NCBI GenBank assembly: GCA_016196515.1
Contig: JACPXN010000001.1
Location: 1-10,219 of the forward strand
Direction of reading: 5' to 3'
Origin: Candidatus Omnitrophota bacterium
GTDB lineage: Bacteria; Omnitrophota; Gorgyraeia; Zapsychrales; Fredricksoniimonadaceae
Length of the DNA: 10,219 nucleotides
This document shows, one piece after another, positions 7,053 to 10,219 of this stretch. Positions within the stretch are counted from its first letter, which is position 1. Each line of letters starts with the position of its first letter. A program made the translations under genes and the position numbers. The notes under the pieces were generated by a model. It was not told the DNA's origin, made no database searches, and was given only the letters and a program-made list of their open reading frames with translations.

Positions 7053-7161
7053 TCAAATCTGTAAAGAGTGAAACTTTAGATCTTTGATGGGTTTATAGTG
7101 TTTTATGTTGGACGAGCATAACGGCAGGTTACTTTCGGATGACATCCGTATCAAACAGCAC
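7053..7161 (-). pseudogene. Relic of a VapC-like PIN-domain toxin, centre deleted
   Basis: Starting at a GTG that overlaps the end of the Phd-type antitoxin gene, the minus strand reads VLFDTDVIRK and then a stop (7129-7131). FDTDV is the N-terminal motif of PIN-domain toxins, with the first catalytic Asp. In the next frame, from about 7130 to the TGA at 7053-7055, it reads LPLCSSNIKHYKPIKDLKF plus a short tail, which matches the C-terminus of many VapC toxins (a 'TxNxKHF..I..L' block). A complete PIN toxin of about 130 residues needs roughly 390 nt; only 109 remain, so some 280 nt of the middle, including two of the acidic catalytic residues, are gone and the frame is broken. It sits exactly where the toxin partner of the Phd antitoxin should be. 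Recognition is by motif, without an alignment search. Confidence 0.65.
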
Positions 7162-7387
7162 GGTAACGGCCCCCTCTTAACTCGTCCATGATTTTAGATA
7201 CAGGTCTTTTGTCCGTGGCCATGGAGCCAAAAAAAGGATGGTCCATCACCGACTTTTTGTTGTGCTCATGGACGGGGGTGATCACACCCCTGGGCTTGCC
7301 GCTGTAAATGATCTCCACGCGCTCCTTGCGGGCAAGCGCCTTAAGGACATCTTTCATTTTATACCTTAGATCGACGATGTTGGCCAA
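7151..7387 (-). CDS. Phd/YefM-type antitoxin, now without a working partner toxin
   Basis: A 78-residue protein. The N-terminal part (IVDLRYKMKDVLKALARKE, then VEIIYSGKPRGVITPV) is the helix-helix-strand DNA-binding fold of Phd/YefM antitoxins, with the usual 'GKPxxVxxP' strand turn. The C-terminal HPFFGSMA and MDELRGGRY are like the toxin-wrapping tails of Phd antitoxins paired with PIN toxins. The start shown is a TTG that keeps the conserved IVDLR segment; it has no good ribosome binding site. An in-frame ATG at 7357 is preceded by AAGG at a good distance, but would remove the first helix start. The gene lies 52 nt after the complete PIN toxin gene and overlaps the start of a broken PIN toxin relic. 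It may survive as a repressor, as an antidote to related toxins, or may be decaying. Confidence 0.72.
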   Translation of the reverse strand: MANIVDLRYKMKDVLKALARKERVEIIYSGKPRGVITPVHEHNKKSVMDHPFFGSMATDKRPVSKIMDELRGGRYRAV

Positions 7388-7439
7388 TCGGGGGGCCTAA
7401 AATCAGAGGGCTGCTGCCAGGCGGGATTTAGAGGGCGGG

Positions 7440-7826
7440 TCAAATGACTTCAAAATTTTTATTGTTTTTCAGGCCCTTGTCAAACGTGCATGTCTTTAAA
7501 TTCTTTGACCCGGCGATTTCCCCTATCAAGGCATCATAAAATCCAAACCCCTTTTCGGCTTTGGACAGGGCCAGGCGGACGGCTATTTCGTGTTCAAAAG
7601 AAAACTGCTCCACGTTCAGAATGTCTCGTATGGCGCCGAGCGTCCCCTTCTCGTCAAAACCGTAGAATGTTTTTAGAACATAATACGTTTCAAGGACAAC
7701 GCCGTAGGTGATGAAAATTTCCTTGGGGCCGTATTTCTTGATCAGGCCTCTTGCCCGGGAAACCATCTCTTCTTTGTCAACAGTGATGACCCTCACCAGG
7801 ACATTGGTGTCCAGTGCTATCTTCAT
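7440..7826 (-). CDS. PIN-domain toxin (VapC-like ribonuclease)
   Basis: A 128-residue protein of the usual VapC length. All four acidic residues expected of an Mg2+-dependent PIN nuclease are visible: Asp6 in MKIALDTNVLVR, Glu46 in VVLETYYVL, Asp98 in GFYDALI and Asp116 in TFDKGL. VapC toxins cut RNA, often tRNA or the sarcin-ricin loop, and stop translation unless bound by their antitoxin. The ATG overlaps the stop of the upstream AbrB-type antitoxin gene in an ATGA junction, the classic antitoxin-first arrangement with coupled translation. Nothing looks broken, so this pair is predicted to be functional. The RNA target cannot be read from the sequence. I use no gene symbol because numbered vapC names are genome-specific. 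Confidence 0.88.
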   Translation of the reverse strand: MKIALDTNVLVRVITVDKEEMVSRARGLIKKYGPKEIFITYGVVLETYYVLKTFYGFDEKGTLGAIRDILNVEQFSFEHEIAVRLALSKAEKGFGFYDALIGEIAGSKNLKTCTFDKGLKNNKNFEVI

Positions 7827-8080
7827 TTTTTAAACCTCGAAGACCACGACTCCTCCCTGGCTTTGCGGATCTCCTCATCGGTCGCCCTCTTTTTGGAAAC
7901 ATTTTTATATTTCTTGATAAGGTCATCGATGGTGAATTTGGAGCGAGACATCAGCTCAATATGTCCGTTTTTCTCTTCAAAGACAACCGGGTCTCCCGGG
8001 TGCAATTTCAAGCGATGCAGGATCTTGACAGGCAGGGTGATCTGCCTTTTGGACGTTATTTTAGCCTCGGATATGACCAT
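7823..8080 (-). CDS. AbrB/SpoVT-type antitoxin (VapB-like)
   Basis: An 85-residue protein. Residues 1-46 (SEAKITSKRQITLPVKILHR, then LHPGDPVVFEEKNGHIEL) form the swapped-hairpin AbrB DNA-binding domain, with the diagnostic 'ITxKxQITLP' start and the 'GD.V.F' strand. Residues 47-85 are a charged, helical tail ending in REESWSSRFKK, the kind of arm that enters the groove of the PIN toxin. The start at 8080 is fixed by a near-perfect ribosome binding site; a 15-codon upstream extension in the same frame would run over that site and the promoter. The 4-nt overlap with the PIN toxin gene makes the two a toxin-antitoxin pair. The protein is expected to repress its own promoter together with the toxin. 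Confidence 0.9.
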   Translation of the reverse strand: MVISEAKITSKRQITLPVKILHRLKLHPGDPVVFEEKNGHIELMSRSKFTIDDLIKKYKNVSKKRATDEEIRKAREESWSSRFKK

Positions 8081-8087
8081 GGCTTTA

Positions 8088-8095
8088 CCCTCCTT
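8088..8095 (-). promoter_or_regulatory. Strong ribosome binding site of the AbrB-type antitoxin gene
   Basis: AAGGAGGG on the minus strand is 7 nt before the ATG at 8080. It is the best Shine-Dalgarno sequence in the window and decides the start of the antitoxin. The toxin, by contrast, depends on the overlapping ATGA junction, which favours excess antitoxin. Confidence 0.8.
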
Positions 8096-8109
8096 GCTTT
8101 GTAACAAGG
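8092..8109 (-). promoter_or_regulatory. Inverted repeat, candidate operator of the TA module
   Basis: On the plus strand CCTTG and CAAGG form arms of five bases around an 8-nt centre, and inside lies TTGT-A-ACAA (8099-8107). The repeat covers the downstream half of the predicted -10 box and the expected transcription start, and reaches into the ribosome binding site. This is where TA complexes usually bind to repress themselves. The arms are short, so chance cannot be excluded. Confidence 0.4.
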
Positions 8110-8135
8110 ATAGCATGCCTTTCACCCAAAATCAA
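8107..8135 (-). promoter_or_regulatory. Sigma70-type promoter of the AbrB/PIN toxin-antitoxin module
   Basis: On the minus strand TTGATT (8130-8135) and TATCCT (8107-8112) are separated by exactly 17 nt, and a TG one base before the -10 box makes it an extended -10. Each box matches four of six consensus bases. Transcription would start near 8100, leaving about 20 nt of leader that contains the ribosome binding site. Confidence 0.55.
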
Positions 8136-8167
8136 GAAAAAAGTTATGCCGCTTCTCTTCGATTCCT

Positions 8168-9559
8168 TTATTTACCTATGCAGAATGTGGAGAAGATGCG
8201 GTCCAGGAGGTCGGCATCGATGTTGCGGCCGGTGACGGCGTCCAGTTGATTGACCGCGCCCTTGATCTCTTCGGAGACGAATTCCCAGGAAGTGTCCTGC
8301 TGTGTCAAGGTGACGGCGTGGGCCAGGTGCTCTTGCGCAAATTTAAGGGCCTGCACGTGGCGGATATTGCTGATCAGAATTCCCTGCCCGTCGAAATGGT
8401 TGGCCTGCCCTGCGCATGTGATGAGGGCGGATTCCAGATCATCGATGCCCGTTTTCCTCAGCGCGCTGACGCGCACCGCGGGACTGTCGGGAAGCAGACG
8501 TTGAACATCCTCACTGCTGATCCGCGCGGGAAGGTCACTTTTATTTAAAACAACGATGGTTGTCCGGTCCTTGATCTGTCCAGCCAAACGCGTATCTTCT
8601 TTTGAAAGCGGTTGGGCAGCGTCCAAAATCAAAAAAACGATGTCCGCGTCCTCCATGTGCCGCCGGCTGCGCTTGACCGCCTCTTGTTCGACGATATCGC
8701 GCGGTTCCAGGATACCGGCGGTGTCGATGACCTGAAAAGGGATGCCTTTGATCTGCGCGTATTCTTCCAGCGGGTCGCGGGTCGTCCCGGGCATGGAAGT
8801 GACAATGGCACGGTCATGTTTTAAAAGCACGTTCAAAAGCGAGGATTTGCCCACGTTGGGCCGTCCGCACAGGACAATGCGCAGGCCTTCTTTTAAAAGG
8901 CGTCCCTGGTTGGCGGACTTCACCAAATGTCCGATCTTTTGCTCCTGTGCCTTCATCTGTTGGGCAAGAACATTTCTGCCTTTTGCATCAATGTCGTCTT
9001 CCGGAAAATTGATGAAGGCCTCGACGGTCGTATAAATTTCCATCAATGCATCGCGGATCTTGCCCAGCGCGGCAGACAACTCCCCTTGCAAATGCGCATG
9101 ACCGGCGCGCAAAAACGCCTGTGTCTTGGCCTGAATGATATCCAGCACCGCTTCGGCCTGCGCCAAATCAATGCGGCCGTGGATGAAGGCCCTCTTGGTG
9201 AATTCCCCGGGTTCGGCCAGGCGCGCGCCGGCGTCCAGCGCCGCTTCCAGGACCGCGCGCACCGCGGCCATGCCGCCGTGGCAATGGACCTCCACCACAT
9301 CCTCGGTCGTGTAACTTTTAGGCGCGCGCATCACGGTGATCAATCCCTCGTCGATCATTTGATCGCCGTGAATAATGCGGCCATAATGCACCGTGTGCGT
9401 CGGCGCATCCGCGATCGTCTTGCCGTTTTTCATCTGAAAAATACGGCCGGCAACGGTCAGCGCCTGCGTGCCGCTCAAACGCACAATGCCGATACCCCCC
9501 TGCCCCGGCGGGGTGGCAATGGCGGCGATCGTATCTTCTAATGACCGGTATTGATACAT
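8168..9559 (-). CDS. mnmE: tRNA uridine-5-carboxymethylaminomethyl modification GTPase MnmE (TrmE)
   Basis: A complete 463-residue protein. With MnmG it installs the (carboxymethyl)aminomethyl group on the wobble uridine of certain tRNAs. Domain order is canonical. The N-terminal folate-binding domain (1-120) has DTIAAIATPPGQGGIGIVRLSG, VEVHCHGG and EPGEFTKRAFIHGRIDL. A helical domain follows, with an embedded G domain: G1 GRPNVGKSS at 232-240 (including the Asn linked to K+ dependence), switch I GTTRD, G3 DTAG, G4 NKSD and G5 SAL. The C-terminus ends in FCIGK, with the conserved catalytic-site Cys. The ATG is preceded by GGGAG and lies 22 nt inside the end of the folC gene, so the two are probably co-translated. 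The gene is full length with no defect seen. Confidence 0.97.
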   Translation of the reverse strand: MYQYRSLEDTIAAIATPPGQGGIGIVRLSGTQALTVAGRIFQMKNGKTIADAPTHTVHYGRIIHGDQMIDEGLITVMRAPKSYTTEDVVEVHCHGGMAAVRAVLEAALDAGARLAEPGEFTKRAFIHGRIDLAQAEAVLDIIQAKTQAFLRAGHAHLQGELSAALGKIRDALMEIYTTVEAFINFPEDDIDAKGRNVLAQQMKAQEQKIGHLVKSANQGRLLKEGLRIVLCGRPNVGKSSLLNVLLKHDRAIVTSMPGTTRDPLEEYAQIKGIPFQVIDTAGILEPRDIVEQEAVKRSRRHMEDADIVFLILDAAQPLSKEDTRLAGQIKDRTTIVVLNKSDLPARISSEDVQRLLPDSPAVRVSALRKTGIDDLESALITCAGQANHFDGQGILISNIRHVQALKFAQEHLAHAVTLTQQDTSWEFVSEEIKGAVNQLDAVTGRNIDADLLDRIFSTFCIGK

Positions 9560-10219
9560 CTCTCCCTCGCCTCGGCAATGACGAACACTGAACCGGCCAC
9601 CACGACCACATCATTGTCCTTTGCTTTGGACAATGCCAGATCCATGGCCTCATTGACCGTTTGGGTCACGGACCATTCTTTGTCCGGGAACAATTCTGTG
9701 GCCTCGCTGCGGCCAAACGTATACGCGCGCGGGTGGTTGGCCCGCGTCAGAATGACGCGCGCGGCCATTGCCTTTAATTCCCGCGCCATCCCCTGGATAT
9801 CTTTGTCCAAAGATACGCCCAGGACCAGGGTCACCGTCCGTCCGGAATATCCGTCCGCCACTGTTTTGGCCAAGACCCTGGCCGAGGCCGCGTTGTGCGC
9901 GCTATCAACAATGACCACGGGTTTTTTCTGCAAGACCTCAAATCGTCCCGGCCACCGGGCCTGTTTTAACCCCTTGACGATTGCCTCATCAGGGACCTGA
10001 TGCCTCCAATGGCGCAATAATTCAACCACATGCACGGCCGTGGACGCGTTGACCCTCTGATGCTCCCCTTTTAAAGAAACCTTCAGGTCCTGATGTTGGG
10101 CCGTGCCCGCCTCGGCGAGCCCTTGGCGAGACGGGTCCACCACGATCGGCGGGATGCCGAATTCGCGGCAGCGGTTTAAAAGCAGGGCCATGACTTTTTC
10201 ATCCTGGGGCGCGATCACG
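9538..10219 (-). CDS. folC: Folylpolyglutamate synthase / dihydrofolate synthase, C-terminal half (partial)
   Basis: About 227 residues of the C-terminal part; the N-terminus and its ATP-binding P-loop lie beyond the right edge. FolC adds glutamate to dihydropteroate or folates in the cytoplasm. The visible part covers the end of the Mur-ligase-like central domain (NASTAVHVVELLR, ALLLNRCREFGI) and the glutamate-ligase domain. Family landmarks are WPGRFEVLQKKPVVIVDSAHN with the DxAHN motif, LVLGVSLDKDI, ILTRANHPRA, and the closing VVVVAGSVFVIAEAR. MurC-F ligases share the fold, but the GRFE...D.AHN and GS.F..AE.R blocks are FolC-like. Its last 22 nt overlap the start of mnmE. A connection through folate is plausible, because MnmE uses a folate cofactor, but the overlap may only reflect operon structure. 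Confidence 0.9.
   Translation of the reverse strand, partial: VIAPQDEKVMALLLNRCREFGIPPIVVDPSRQGLAEAGTAQHQDLKVSLKGEHQRVNASTAVHVVELLRHWRHQVPDEAIVKGLKQARWPGRFEVLQKKPVVIVDSAHNAASARVLAKTVADGYSGRTVTLVLGVSLDKDIQGMARELKAMAARVILTRANHPRAYTFGRSEATELFPDKEWSVTQTVNEAMDLALSKAKDNDVVVVAGSVFVIAEARERCINTGH

Noticed and set aside
7043..7060. Possible hairpin between the CvpA-like gene and the toxin relic, as a bidirectional terminator
   Set aside because: The stem (AGAT-TTG against CAA-ATCT) is short, AT-rich and bulged, and no T-run follows on either side; it also lies at the end of the relic coding sequence.
7402..7436. Direct repeat AGAGGGC at 7405-7411 and 7430-7436 between the PIN toxin and the Phd antitoxin
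   Set aside because: Only seven identical bases, 25 nt apart, with no promoter boxes around them; not distinguishable from chance.
8081..8125. Extension of the AbrB-type antitoxin by 15 residues
   Set aside because: It would place the start upstream of a near-perfect ribosome binding site and inside the predicted promoter; the AbrB domain begins at the inner ATG.

Overview
The window carries genes from what looks like a Gram-negative-type bacterium with moderately high GC. It has a lipoprotein solute-binding protein, PilZ (c-di-GMP receptor) domains, MnmE and FolC. The gene style (many small PilZ proteins, a CvpA-like membrane protein, AbrB/PIN modules) is compatible with Omnitrophota or a related lineage, but that placement is a guess from style and not from a marker gene.

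Left part (1-6283), all on the minus strand and read right to left: a promoter with an overlapping LacI/cre-type palindrome, two small stand-alone PilZ-domain proteins, a GH94-type glycoside phosphorylase, a GPH-family (MFS) sugar:cation symporter, a lipoprotein sugar-binding protein of an ABC importer, and the first codons of one more gene that leaves the window. Gaps between genes are 1 to 11 nt, so this reads as one operon for import and phosphorolytic cleavage of an oligosaccharide, possibly wired to c-di-GMP by the PilZ genes. The sugar itself cannot be named from the sequence.

Middle (6284-7042): an AT-rich divergent intergenic region, then a plus-strand CvpA-like membrane protein. Its extended -10 box lies so close to the ATG that the transcript is predicted to be leaderless or nearly so.

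Toxin-antitoxin block (7053-8135), minus strand: a promoter with an inverted repeat over the -10 box, an AbrB-type antitoxin overlapping a complete PIN-domain (VapC-like) toxin by 4 nt, then a Phd/YefM-type antitoxin. The Phd gene is followed by a relic of its own PIN toxin: a short N-terminal piece joined, out of frame, to a C-terminal piece, with the centre deleted. This leaves one complete TA pair and one antitoxin whose own toxin is dead.

Right part (8168-10219), minus strand: the C-terminal part of FolC (folate polyglutamylation) overlaps by 22 nt the complete tRNA-modification GTPase gene mnmE. These are housekeeping genes and the mobile-looking TA block sits directly downstream of them. 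No RNA genes, insertion sequences or CRISPR arrays were seen.
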